DNA of 64,000 nucleotides from an uncultured Elioraea sp. (GTDB lineage: Bacteria > Pseudomonadota > Alphaproteobacteria > Acetobacterales > Acetobacteraceae), in the NCBI GenBank assembly GCA_937928775.1, contig CALFVI010000007.1, positions 34,832 through 98,831 of the forward strand, read 5' to 3'. Below the pieces are notes generated by a model. That model was not told where the DNA came from. It ran no database searches and was given only the letters and a program-made list of their open reading frames with translations. Each line of letters begins with the position of its first letter. Position 1 is the first letter of the stretch. Shown here piece by piece: positions 18,182 to 27,146 of the stretch. Made by a program: the position numbers and the translations under genes.

Positions 18182-18552
18182 AGCCTCGGCTCAAGCAGAA
18201 CGGAAGCGGCGTTGCCCGTCAGATCGGCAGGCGAGGCGGCTTCGAAGGTCAGGAATGCCGTCGATGCCAGTCATTCCAGCCACACCCGCATGACAAAGGC
18301 CTGTTCCCAACGTGCGGCTACGGTCATACCGATCAGACGGCGCGCCACCCAAAATGCCTTGCCCTCTCCTGAGGGGCGATCGAGCTCATGCGGCGCGGCG
18401 TGATCCTCCGTCTGGCCCTCTGCCGCACGCTCGCCGGTCACTGCGACGGCTGCGCTTCCCGATTCATTCCAGGAGCGGACGAAGAGGATGGTTCCGGCAA
18501 CGGAGAAGGCGAGGACAGCGAGGACGGCTCGGCGCAACAGGAAGGGCAGCAT
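18182..18552 (-). pseudogene. Remnant of DppB-type peptide ABC permease
   Basis: A DppB-like start is visible at ATG 18552 (MLPFLLRRAVLAVLAFSVAG), but the typical permease helices do not follow. Within about 370 bp the sequence reaches a DppB-like tail (SVLLEPRLNLR) just before the dppC start, with a TGA in between. A normal dppB is about 950 bp, so more than half has been lost by internal deletion. Order (binding protein, B, C) on the minus strand matches a standard Dpp operon. Confidence 0.7.
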
Positions 18553-18581
18553 TGGGCAATCCGTTTCGCGTGACACCGGTG

Positions 18582-20129
18582 TCATCGCGGGCGGTGTCGT
18601 TTCTCCGCCACTTCGCCGCTCCATGGGGCGAAGCCGACGAACGCGTCACGCCACGCGGCAAGGAAACTAGTCTCCACGAGCCACCAATACGGAAGATCAT
18701 GGGCAAGGATTGCTTGCGCCTCGCGATAGGCGTCGCCGCGTTCAGCCTCGTCCAGCAGCGATGCCGCGCGATCGAAGAGCGCATCAACAGCGTGGCTTCG
18801 GTAACCGGCCGCGTGTGAGAATGGCACATTGCCGATCGTGGAGGAATGAACCGTGCGATGGACACCAATCTCCTGATCCGTGCCTTAGCAATAGGAGATG
18901 AGGGTGAGGTCGAAGTCACGGCGAGTGAAGACCGTCTGGCTCAGCAGGGCTCGGTCGATAATCCGCGGCCGAAGGACGATCCCGAGAGGGGCGAGCTGAG
19001 CGCGCATCAGTTCGCTCTACCCGCGCGAAGGCTGGGAGATGGACGATGTCGAGCGTCACTCGAACGCCGTCCTGTCCCCGTCTGAAACCGGCTGCTTCGA
19101 GCCTGCACGCCGCCTTGGCCGAATCGTGCGGCCAGATGGCGAGTGCGCCGGGCGCATGCGCCCACGGGATCCCGGAGGCAATTTGTGCGTCCGGCACACG
19201 CCCTGCGCCGAACGCAAGACGGTCGAGGAACTATGCGCGGTCAAGCCCGAGGCCGAAGGCCTCGCGCAGGGCGAAGTGATCCGTGATTGGCCGATCAAGA
19301 TTGAAGCCGGTTATCATGGCGCAGTTCGATCCGCCAGGTGCAGCGCGCGTCTCGACAATGGTGACACTGCGGTTCCGAAGGCGTGCGGCGTCGGGAGGGG
19401 CAATGCGGCTCACCATGTCGACTTCACCAGCAACCGGTGCATTCACCTGTGCCGCCGCATCCGGAATGATCCGGAACACGATGCGGTCGAGCCTCGGCAG
19501 CCCTCTTAGGTCTTGTTGCGTACTAGCACAACTTGGTCATCACGACGCCAGGACACGAACCGAAACGGGCTGGTACCGATCGGACGCAGATTCGCCGGGG
19601 TGTTGGTCGGATCGCAGCCAGCGAACAGATGCGCGGGCTGAATCGGCGCTTCGGTCACCGAGAGCTAGCGGAGGAGGGCGGGGTGCCGTCGCTTCACACG
19701 GAACGTCACAGTATGAGGGTCAACGATATCGACAGTGGAGACCGCTGTAGCCAAGCCGGCGCGCGCACGGGGATGGAAGCGAAAGAGGAGATCCTGGAAT
19801 GTGACCTTCACAGCCTCGGCCGTGAACGGCTGGCCATCGTGCCAGAGAACTCCTCGCCTGAGGTGAAACGTCATGCTCTGCCCGTCGCCGCTTGCCTCCC
19901 AAGCCTCCGCGAGATCGGGTGATGGTGAACCAGACTCGTCGATTTCGACGATACCGTTCTACATCGATCCGGCGACGGCATGAATAGGGCCCGCCGTCGA
20001 TATGGCAGGGTTGAGGAGGCCGGGATCGCCCGAAACCGCGATCACTGCAGAGCCTCCGGACGAAAACGCAGACTATGGCCAGAAGGCGACAGCGATGGTC
20101 ACCGTCAGTGCAGTGAATCGCAACGTCAT
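18582..20129 (-). pseudogene. Peptide/nickel ABC transporter substrate-binding protein (SBP_bac_5), multiply disrupted
   Basis: From ATG 20129 (ribosome binding site GGAGGAGAGG) the frame gives a signal-peptide-like start, a TAG at codon 19 (plus 20073-20075), and LLNPAISTAGPIHAVAGSM. A second TAG follows at codon 57 (plus 19959-19961), where SBP_bac_5 proteins have YNGIVEID. The typical block TFHLRRGVLWHDGQPFTAEAV comes next. Further family pieces occur in shifted frames, including GFNLDRPITDHFALREAF, GIPWAHAPGALAIWPHD, then QLAPLGIVLRPRIIDRALL. The C-terminal piece is AQAILAHDLPYWWLVETSF. There are at least two nonsense codons and several frameshifts over about 1.5 kb, so this is a genuine old pseudogene and not a sequencing artefact. 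Confidence 0.88.
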
Positions 20130-21359
20130 ATGCCTCTCCTCCCCTGCAACGGTGGACGAATAGCGGAGTGGTATGAAAAAGACGAAAAATCAGCATAACA
20201 ATCTCGAGGCGTTCGGTGATGGCACTCGGGTAGAGTGTGGCGGTCGAGAAGAGGCGCAAAGCAGGCCTCTGCGACAGGCACGGTGGACTGAGCGATCAGT
20301 GATGAGCACGGCTTCAAGACCAGAGCAGTGACGCGAGCGTGGCAGAACAAGGGTGCCTAACAGAGCGGCTTGATGGAAAGGCGGCGACCCTCGAGGGGGT
20401 GGCGTGCGAGCGGCGGCTGAAACGGTGCGCGACCGACACGGCCACCGGCAACAGACCTTGGCAAACCGAACGCCTATGGAGAGCCCGCGTATCACATCCG
20501 GGCGCGGAGGGCAGCCCGGCTATTCTCTTTGTTGCGCAGGTAATGGCCCTTCGTGCAGAGGGTTCAGCGCGTACGCTGCTGCCGGCGCAGGGACCCCAAG
20601 TCTCGCCAATGGCATCGGTCAGGCTGCGCCTGCCTCATCCCGAAGCCGTTGGCCAACGACTGATTTGGCACAGTCATGCCTCCAAATCCACTGTCAGGCG
20701 CGCTGCCAGCGGCACCTTCTTTGTCCGGCAGTCGTTGCTCGAAACACTCAACATCGACAGCGAGACGCTTAATCATGTGCAGGACGGGGAGTGCCGAGAC
20801 CGTTACGGTAAAAAAAGGACGGAGAAGCAACATAGGCGGCAAGCAACCTAGACTGCCCACACGTCGGGAGGCACCATGCCTTGGGAGTCGCCTGCCGCAT
20901 GGCAAGCCGTCAGAGGCACATCAGCGGTGCTTCGGGCAAGAGTGCGCGACAGGTCAACACACGCCAGACACCGCTTGGCTTTGTCACGCTGAGTCGACAA
21001 GATGTTTCGCCCGCATCCATAGCGTGCCTCAAGCTGGCGATGGAAGTGGAACAGTCTCACGCCGAGAGTGATCGGAGATATAGCCTGCTTGAGCCCGATT
21101 GAGGGCCTCGGCAGGCGATCTATGCCGAGTGGGGTCTTGCAACCAGCCTGTGTTGGTTTCGTGATCGAGACTTAGCTCGCTCGATGCGATCGTATCGATG
21201 CTTTGTTGACAGTGTGCCATCAACGCCGTGCCGCGTGCTCAAGCGGCGCCGTGCTAGGGCGGATTGTTGGATGCTCGAGCAGGCTAAATTGTCTTGCCGA
21301 GCTTCTCGCGCCTTGGACCTCGGTCATGAGAACAGCGATGAACCCTTGGGGGAAATAGG
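20130..21359. other. Gene-poor stretch between transporter remnant and polyferredoxin gene
   Basis: About 1.2 kb in which no open frame on either strand resembles a protein family I know. Base composition is less GC-rich than in the core genes, and the third-position GC pattern typical of this genome is absent. The last part holds the ribosome binding site (GGGGGAAATAGG) of the polyferredoxin gene. I see no terminator, tRNA or insertion-sequence ends. It may be degraded coding DNA. Confidence 0.5.
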
Positions 21360-22898
21360 ATGGACTTCCATGGCTGCCGAGCGAAACCTGTTCGAGTTCA
21401 GCCGCTGGAGCGGGTCGGTGAAGATGCTGTGCTCTATGTTTCTGAAGGCACGACGGTGGTCATCGGCGCCAGGGCTAGCGACGTCGCTGAGCTTCGCTCT
21501 CTGGCGGCTGACCGCACCGTCATCGTTGCCAATGGTCATGCTGTCGGACAGCCTGAGGCATTGAGGCCAGCGCAATGGCGCGCGGAATGCGTGCGGGCAG
21601 TAGAAGGCTGGCTCGGTGCCTTCCGAGTGCACTGGCACGGATCAGACGACGTGACACATGCGGACGTGGTGATCGACCTTACAGCTGAACCGCTGATTAG
21701 GCATGAGGTCGCTCCGTTCGGCTACGTGCGTCCAACGAATGGGGACCGGGCGGCTGCTTTCGCTGAGGCCGCCGCATGGAAAGGGTGTTTCCGCAAGCCG
21801 CGGTATTTCACATATCTTCCCGAAATTTGCGCGCACGAAAGTTTCGGCCTGACAGCATGTTCGCGCTGCCTGGACGTGTGCGCCGCTGAGGCAATTCGAT
21901 CCGGCGGCACCGTAATCGTCGTCGATCCGCATCTATGTCAGGGATGTGGAAGTTGCTCCTTGGCTTGTCCGACTGGCGCGCTCAGCGTCGCTGCCCCCTC
22001 TCGCGCAGACCTTTTGTCCAGTGTCCGCCAGGCACTCGCCGAAACCCGCAGCGATCGTCCAGTTGTCCGCGTGGTCGAGGTAGCGACTGTCGAGAAGAGC
22101 TACACGACTACAAGAGAAAATGCGGTGGAGATAGCTGTACCGGCTCTCGCCGCGTTCGGGGAGGAGCTCTGGTTTGCGGCTCTCGCCGCGGGCGCAGGAG
22201 CGATCATCCTTCAGCCATCACGCAGCTTGCCGAACAAATCGTTGCAGCTCCTCATGCAACGCGTCTCGGTTGCCAACACGATCATGCAAGCTTTCAGGCA
22301 GGGAGAACCCGCTATTCGGGTAGCGTCTGCCGGTGGGGAGCACAACGAGGCATGGCACCTTCCGGCAGTTCAGCCCAGTCGCGCAAACTCTTTGCCGCCA
22401 GACCAGCCTCTGCTGAAACGTGTGGTGCTGAATGAGGCACTCGACGTCCTTTGCCGATCTGGTGATGCGCCGGTTGCCTTGCCTGAGGGAGCAACGTTCG
22501 GCTCTATCGATGTCGAGCGTGAGCGCTGCGTGCTCTGTTCGTCCTGCGCGCGCGTGTGCCCGACGGCGACCATCCGGTATGCGGAGGACACGCGCTGGGC
22601 GAGACTCTTCTTTCATGAGGCGAATTGCATTCAATGTGGGGCGTGTGCTCGTATCTGTCCGACAGGTGCGATAACCCTTTCGCCGCGTATCGCGCCCCCC
22701 GATGAGAGATCCGGATGGCGCGAGGTTCAGGCGGACCCGATCGCGTTCTGTCCGTCCTGCGGCAAGCCAGTCATGCCGTCACGTTTGCGCATGTGGTTGC
22801 AGGAACGCGCAAGGCAACTGGGTGCCGACTCTGCAATCGTGGCTAATACTGCGCTCTGCAGCGTTTGTCGGCAGTCGGCAGGCGTGGCCTACGACTGA
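21360..22898 (+). CDS. Four-cluster polyferredoxin with C-terminal CxxC pairs
   Basis: A 512-residue soluble iron-sulfur protein. The first 140 residues hold no cysteine motif I recognise. The WKGCFRKPRYFTYLPEICAHE region then leads into cluster motifs at C157/C167/C170/C174, C193/C196/C199/C203, C390/C393/C396/C400 and C423/C426/C429/C433. The last three are classical CxxCxxCxxxCP ferredoxin motifs. Two CxxC pairs near the end (C464/C467 and C500/C503) look like a zinc-ribbon or rubredoxin-like knuckle. Related proteins occur beside TorD chaperones and molybdenum or tungsten oxidoreductases such as formate dehydrogenases. Here it converges on the TorD-like gene of the ArrA-type operon, 74 bp away. 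An electron-transfer or cofactor-assembly role for that enzyme is inferred, not shown. Confidence 0.75.
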   Translation: MDFHGCRAKPVRVQPLERVGEDAVLYVSEGTTVVIGARASDVAELRSLAADRTVIVANGHAVGQPEALRPAQWRAECVRAVEGWLGAFRVHWHGSDDVTHADVVIDLTAEPLIRHEVAPFGYVRPTNGDRAAAFAEAAAWKGCFRKPRYFTYLPEICAHESFGLTACSRCLDVCAAEAIRSGGTVIVVDPHLCQGCGSCSLACPTGALSVAAPSRADLLSSVRQALAETRSDRPVVRVVEVATVEKSYTTTRENAVEIAVPALAAFGEELWFAALAAGAGAIILQPSRSLPNKSLQLLMQRVSVANTIMQAFRQGEPAIRVASAGGEHNEAWHLPAVQPSRANSLPPDQPLLKRVVLNEALDVLCRSGDAPVALPEGATFGSIDVERERCVLCSSCARVCPTATIRYAEDTRWARLFFHEANCIQCGACARICPTGAITLSPRIAPPDERSGWREVQADPIAFCPSCGKPVMPSRLRMWLQERARQLGADSAIVANTALCSVCRQSAGVAYD

Positions 22899-22972
22899 GT
22901 TATGTTGCACGCGCAGCGTAAATTTGCGCGCGCAATTGCCTTTCAAGTCATGTCTGCCTGTTCGCACTCGGC

Positions 22973-23695
22973 TCAACGTCGGCCGCACCACGCGGCATCG
23001 GTGCGGGCGATGACCAACGCATCGGCGAGGTCACAGACAGACGCGTAGAAATGCGACCGGTCGGCAGCTGCAGCGCGCAGCAGATTAAGGAAGCGCGGCA
23101 GCCAGGGCTGCAGAAATGTTTCCCAGACGAACGCTTCGCTGATTGTTGGGTGGTGGTCACCTTGGGCGCTTCTGAACGCCAGCACGTAGAGGAGCTCGAA
23201 GAGATACGCCACGTGGTCTGGCGGTTCGGGCCAGCCCTCGGCCGGTGTGAGGCCCATTTGGGCAAAAGTATCGCGAATGGGGTCGGCGCAGGGGCCGCCG
23301 ATGCGTTGTTCGGGATCGAGATAGAAGGATGCCCAAGGTGGCGCAAGCACTCCGAAGGGTCCGACAAACAGGGCCGTGTGCGCGCGGAGGTGCGCCTCAA
23401 GATCGCCTTGGTGCAAGGCTGCTATCATCCCGTACCCGGCACGCTGAAACGGCTCGGAGAGGTGGCCGGTCGCCAGTTCGATCAGCGATGAAAACCTGTC
23501 GGGCCAACGCTGCGGCGGGCCAAAGGCGTGCGCCAGCACAAAGTAGAGATTGGCCCGAACCACCGCGGAGGAGAGCGCGTCGACGCCGCTGACCCCTGCG
23601 TTGCCCGCCTGGATGCCGTCAAGTGGGATGACGCTGGGCCCGGCGCTTGTCGAGAGCGCGTGGTCCGGCGTCAGCTTCGCTCCAACCGACACCAC
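22973..23695 (-). CDS. TorD-family chaperone of the ArrA-type molybdoenzyme
   Basis: About 240 residues. The TorD/DmsD-like helical fold is recognised from RANLYFVLAHAFGPPQRWPDRF, the motif PWASFYLDPEQRIGG, and PDHVAYLFELLYVLAF followed by a phenylalanine/tryptophan-rich end (FVWETFLQPWLPRFL). Such chaperones bind the Tat signal and hold the apo-enzyme until the molybdenum cofactor is inserted. The gene sits 61 bp after arrB on the same strand, as arrD does in some arr operons. No ATG is available; the GTG at 23695 is my choice, and the true start may be nearby. The open frame extends further upstream into arrB, but that part is not family-like. Confidence 0.8.
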   Translation of the reverse strand: MVSVGAKLTPDHALSTSAGPSVIPLDGIQAGNAGVSGVDALSSAVVRANLYFVLAHAFGPPQRWPDRFSSLIELATGHLSEPFQRAGYGMIAALHQGDLEAHLRAHTALFVGPFGVLAPPWASFYLDPEQRIGGPCADPIRDTFAQMGLTPAEGWPEPPDHVAYLFELLYVLAFRSAQGDHHPTISEAFVWETFLQPWLPRFLNLLRAAAADRSHFYASVCDLADALVIARTDAAWCGRR

Positions 23696-23756
23696 TGGCT
23701 GGTCTGCCTTTGAGCTGCGGAGGCCTTCGCAGCCGGGGTCTGCGCCGGCGCGCGCT

Positions 23757-24458
23757 TCAGGCCTTCCCGTACTCACGGATGTAGAACACGTGTGGCTGTG
23801 TTCCCTTATCACGCTGGAGCACGCGCGGGCGATGCCGCGCGAGAGCCTTCGCTGGTTTGCTTTCCGGATCGTTGAGATCGCCGAACAGCCGAGCATCGGC
23901 AGGGCAAGCGGTCACGCAGGCCGGATCTTCCCCAACGGCAACCTTGTGATCGCAGAAGGTGCATTTCTCGACGACACCTCGCGGGCGCACCCCGGCGTAG
24001 GTCGTCGCTCGCGCGGGATTGTAGTAGGGCAACGGCGCCTGCACCCGCTCAGCCATTTCCCGTCCCGAGAATGTCGCGCCGGGGATGGCGGCTTGGCTAT
24101 CGCGATAGTTTGCGTGTGGGGTGTCCTTGTTGAAGAAGATCACACCATAAGGGCAGGCCAGCTGGCACAGGCGGCAGCCGATGCATTTGTTCGCGTCGTG
24201 CAGCGTCATGCCATTTTCGGCCTTGTACATGGCCGTGGTCGGACAATTGGTGACACAGGGCGCGTTCTCGCAATGATTGCACAACGTCGGGATATACCTG
24301 AACGTCGTGTTCGGAAACGTGCCGCGCGTCTCCACGATGTGATTCGACCAATGGAACTCGACCGGCACATTATTCTCCGCCTTGCATGCGATGTCGCAGG
24401 CGGCGCAACCGACGCACCGGTGCAGGTCGATTACCATCGCGTAGCGTTTCTTGGCCAT
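23757..24458 (-). CDS. arrB: ArrB-like four-cluster iron-sulfur subunit
   Basis: A 233-residue electron-transfer subunit with four ferredoxin-type cluster motifs: C15/C18/C21/C25, C60/C63/C68/C72, C92/C95/C98/C102 and C166/C169/C181/C185. This is the DmsB/PsrB/ArrB pattern. There is no signal peptide, so it is presumably exported with the Tat-bearing catalytic subunit. ATG 24458 (MAKKRYAMVIDLHRC) is preceded by AAAGGAG at seven bases, while the ATG at 24488 that overlaps the arrA stop has no such site. The size is essentially that of ArrB from the Shewanella arsenate reductase. It passes electrons from the NrfD-type quinol oxidase subunit to ArrA. Confidence 0.85.
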   Translation of the reverse strand: MAKKRYAMVIDLHRCVGCAACDIACKAENNVPVEFHWSNHIVETRGTFPNTTFRYIPTLCNHCENAPCVTNCPTTAMYKAENGMTLHDANKCIGCRLCQLACPYGVIFFNKDTPHANYRDSQAAIPGATFSGREMAERVQAPLPYYNPARATTYAGVRPRGVVEKCTFCDHKVAVGEDPACVTACPADARLFGDLNDPESKPAKALARHRPRVLQRDKGTQPHVFYIREYGKA

Positions 24459-24484
24459 CGCTCGCGCTCCTTTGTGCGATTTTG

Positions 24485-27133
24485 TCAAACGCGCTCGACA
24501 CGTACGCGGGTCAACCCGCCGTGTCGTGCCGTCGAACCACTCAGCCGTTCGTAGTCCGAAACATGCAGCTCATTGTTGTTTCCACCGCGCGGCAGGCGTC
24601 GGGCGAAGTCCTTTGCTGCGACGCGCCCGTAGGCCCAGTGCCCCTGACCATAGCATTTGGCAACCGTGCCAGGCCGAACACCTTCCCAAGCCTTCAGGCG
24701 AACCACGATCGATCCCTGAAGTGAGGTCACCCGCACGAGATCGCCGTTGCGCAGACCGAGCCGCGCAACGTCGGCCGGGTTCATCTTCAGAACGTCGTCC
24801 CAGTTTTCGTCTCCCGGATCGCAGTTCTTGTGCGCCTGATACCACGTGCAGTTCTGCGAACGGCCTTCGCGGTTTAGCCGGGACCGGTGCTCGAAGAAGA
24901 TGAACGGAAACTCTCGCGGATCACCATGCCGAAAGGCAGGCTCGAAATGCGGAACGAACGCAAGCTCGCCGCGGGCGACGTATTTCGTGGCCTCCATGAC
25001 GTCGTCGACGGTCACCTTGTGCTTCGCCGCATGCTCCTCCAGTGCTTTCTTCAAGGTGCTGCTGTAGAATTCAAACTTCTTGGTCACCGTTGGGAAGCGG
25101 TCAACGCGCTGGCCATAAGTAAAGCGTTTAGAATTCCACACGCCTTTGCGAACGAATGCCTCCCACCCGTCGATTGCATCCCCATACTTACCCCAGTTGG
25201 GATCGGTCTTGTCCCAACATGCTCGGGTTGATGCCTTCAAATGGTAGAGGGTGAACTCCTGGGCGTTCGTCGGCGCCTGGCCGGTTTCGGGGTCCTTGAA
25301 CATCTCCTTGAAGTAGCGGAGTGGCTTGTCAAAGCCGCGTTCGGCAAGCTTCTCCGCAAGCAGCCAGGGCACCTCCGTCTCCTCGTTACGCACATCCGCA
25401 ACAGGCTTGATCACTGGCACGTTCAAGGTCGTATAGCTGTGCAGGTTCTGCTTGTTGTTGACGTAGCCCCAGCGTTCGAACATCTGATGCGGGGCTGGCA
25501 GGACGATGTCGGCGAACATCGTTGTTTCCGAGGCGTTGGTCGTGATGTGCACGAGGAAAGGAAGTTTGCTCAGCGCCTCTTCCCAACGCTGTGCGCCGGT
25601 GCAGGAGAATGCGAAGTTAGACCAATAGGCGATGATCAGTTTGAGATCGTAGGGGTCATTGGCAAGCATGGCGTCGGCGACGCGGTTCGTCACCACGCCG
25701 CTGCCAGGACGCCCGGACGCCATGGCCGGAAATTCAAGTCGGCCCCGCTGGTCGATCTTCGGATACTTCAGCCCCTCTTTCGCGATGTCGTCGAGATATG
25801 CATCGTGGGCTGGCGCGCCTCGCGTCACGGTTGGTGCATGAGTGACGACGCCACCACGTGCATCGACCGACCCGACGAGACCATTCAGTGCGTGCGCCGC
25901 CATTGCAGCGTAGGCGCCGCGCACCTGCATGCAGGCGCCAGGTGACAGCCAGCTGATGGCGCGCGAACCCGCTGCGGCGAAATCGAGTGCGACACGACGG
26001 ATCTGCGCGGCAGGAATGCCGCAGATCGGCTCTGCCCACTCGGGTGTCCGATCCTTCAGTTCAAGGTTCCACCAGGCAAGCAGCCCATGGGTGTGCTTTT
26101 CAGCGAATATCGGAACCGGGACAGCGTCGCTGGCCCCATTGGTTGCGGTTGCACCTGCAGCGGAGGCGAGTGTCTGCAGTGGTTCGATCTCCCGCCCAGG
26201 GACAAAGCGGTTCTTGCCGTCAACAAAGTCGCCGACGAAAGACTTGTTCCAGGCACCCTCGACAAGAATGACGTGCGCGATGGCAAGGGCCAGCGCGCCA
26301 TCTTCACCGGGAATGACGGGAAGCCACTCGTCTGCCTTGGCAGCGGTCGCTGACAGCCGCGGGTCGATAACGGCGATTTTTGCCCGGTCGCGTACTCCGC
26401 CCCAGAAGTTGATCGCGTGTGGCACCATGCGGTTCGAGGCGAGCGGATCCGTACCCCAGCAGAGGATGTATCGTGCCTCCTCGAGGTCGTAGTCGCGATA
26501 GTTCCAATACCCTTCTGTGTAGAACGAACCAAACTTTTCGGCCTCTGCACAGATGGAAGAATGGCTGATATTATTGGGAGACCCAAGTAGCTTGGTGAAC
26601 TTGTCGTATAGGATATCATTCAAATTTGTATAACGACCTCGAAGCACGGCGTATTTATGGATCTCGCCGCTGCGCCGAAGCTCCATGATGCGGTCCGCGA
26701 TTGTAGCCATGGCCTCGTCCCAGGAGATCGGAACGAAACCGGGATCTTCGTTGCGCCCCTTTTTCGGATTGGTTCGCTTCAGCGGCTGGCGTACCCGATC
26801 GGGGTCATAAACCTGCTGCAGAGCAAGATGCGGTCGCGGGCAAATCTTCCCATGGTTGCCCTTCGCTTCCGGGTTGCCGCGAAGATGAATCGCTCGCCCG
26901 TCAACGACGCGCACCTGCACCGAGCACCAGCTCGTGCAACCTTGGCAGGTGGTTGCAACCCACGTCCCAAGTGGAGAAGGCTTCGCCGCATGCGCCTGGG
27001 CCGGCGCGAGCAGGCTCAGCGCAGGCAAACCATTCGCCGAGGCAATAAGCGCAGCACCGGCAGTCTGCAACACGGACCGACGCGATGCATCCACAGCCGG
27101 CTTCATGTCGGCGATCATCGGAATGGCGGTCAT
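24485..27133 (-). CDS. arrA: Respiratory arsenate reductase catalytic subunit (ArrA-like molybdopterin oxidoreductase)
   Basis: An 882-residue enzyme of the DMSO-reductase superfamily. A twin-arginine signal (DASRRSVLQTAGAALIAS, residues 15-32) marks periplasmic export. The proximal 4Fe-4S cluster is C63/C66/C70/C98. The molybdenum ligand is C195 in HSSICAEAEK. From memory, the arsenate-binding residues of Shewanella ANA-3 ArrA are R165, Y166, H189, K198 and Y210 with ligand C193. Here the equivalents, all offset by two, are R167, Y168 (motif RGRY), H191, K200, Y212 and C195. The blocks WNKSFVGDF and TPEW correspond to the usual arrA primer targets. The related arsenite oxidase ArxA is said to carry GRGWG in place of RGRY, so ArrA is favoured; a polysulfide or thiosulfate reductase is less likely. 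Length and operon context agree. Confidence 0.82.
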   Translation of the reverse strand: MTAIPMIADMKPAVDASRRSVLQTAGAALIASANGLPALSLLAPAQAHAAKPSPLGTWVATTCQGCTSWCSVQVRVVDGRAIHLRGNPEAKGNHGKICPRPHLALQQVYDPDRVRQPLKRTNPKKGRNEDPGFVPISWDEAMATIADRIMELRRSGEIHKYAVLRGRYTNLNDILYDKFTKLLGSPNNISHSSICAEAEKFGSFYTEGYWNYRDYDLEEARYILCWGTDPLASNRMVPHAINFWGGVRDRAKIAVIDPRLSATAAKADEWLPVIPGEDGALALAIAHVILVEGAWNKSFVGDFVDGKNRFVPGREIEPLQTLASAAGATATNGASDAVPVPIFAEKHTHGLLAWWNLELKDRTPEWAEPICGIPAAQIRRVALDFAAAGSRAISWLSPGACMQVRGAYAAMAAHALNGLVGSVDARGGVVTHAPTVTRGAPAHDAYLDDIAKEGLKYPKIDQRGRLEFPAMASGRPGSGVVTNRVADAMLANDPYDLKLIIAYWSNFAFSCTGAQRWEEALSKLPFLVHITTNASETTMFADIVLPAPHQMFERWGYVNNKQNLHSYTTLNVPVIKPVADVRNEETEVPWLLAEKLAERGFDKPLRYFKEMFKDPETGQAPTNAQEFTLYHLKASTRACWDKTDPNWGKYGDAIDGWEAFVRKGVWNSKRFTYGQRVDRFPTVTKKFEFYSSTLKKALEEHAAKHKVTVDDVMEATKYVARGELAFVPHFEPAFRHGDPREFPFIFFEHRSRLNREGRSQNCTWYQAHKNCDPGDENWDDVLKMNPADVARLGLRNGDLVRVTSLQGSIVVRLKAWEGVRPGTVAKCYGQGHWAYGRVAAKDFARRLPRGGNNNELHVSDYERLSGSTARHGGLTRVRVERV

Positions 27134-27146
27134 GGATCGTGATCCT

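Noticed and set aside
21190..21215. FNR-like site TTGAC...ATCAA upstream of the polyferredoxin gene
   Set aside because: The half-sites are separated by ten bases and not six, which does not fit FNR/FixK spacing.
24485..27133. Polysulfide, thiosulfate or tetrathionate reductase catalytic subunit
   Set aside because: The RGRY motif and the H191, K200, Y212 set match ArrA; kept as a weaker alternative since no assay or tree could be run.
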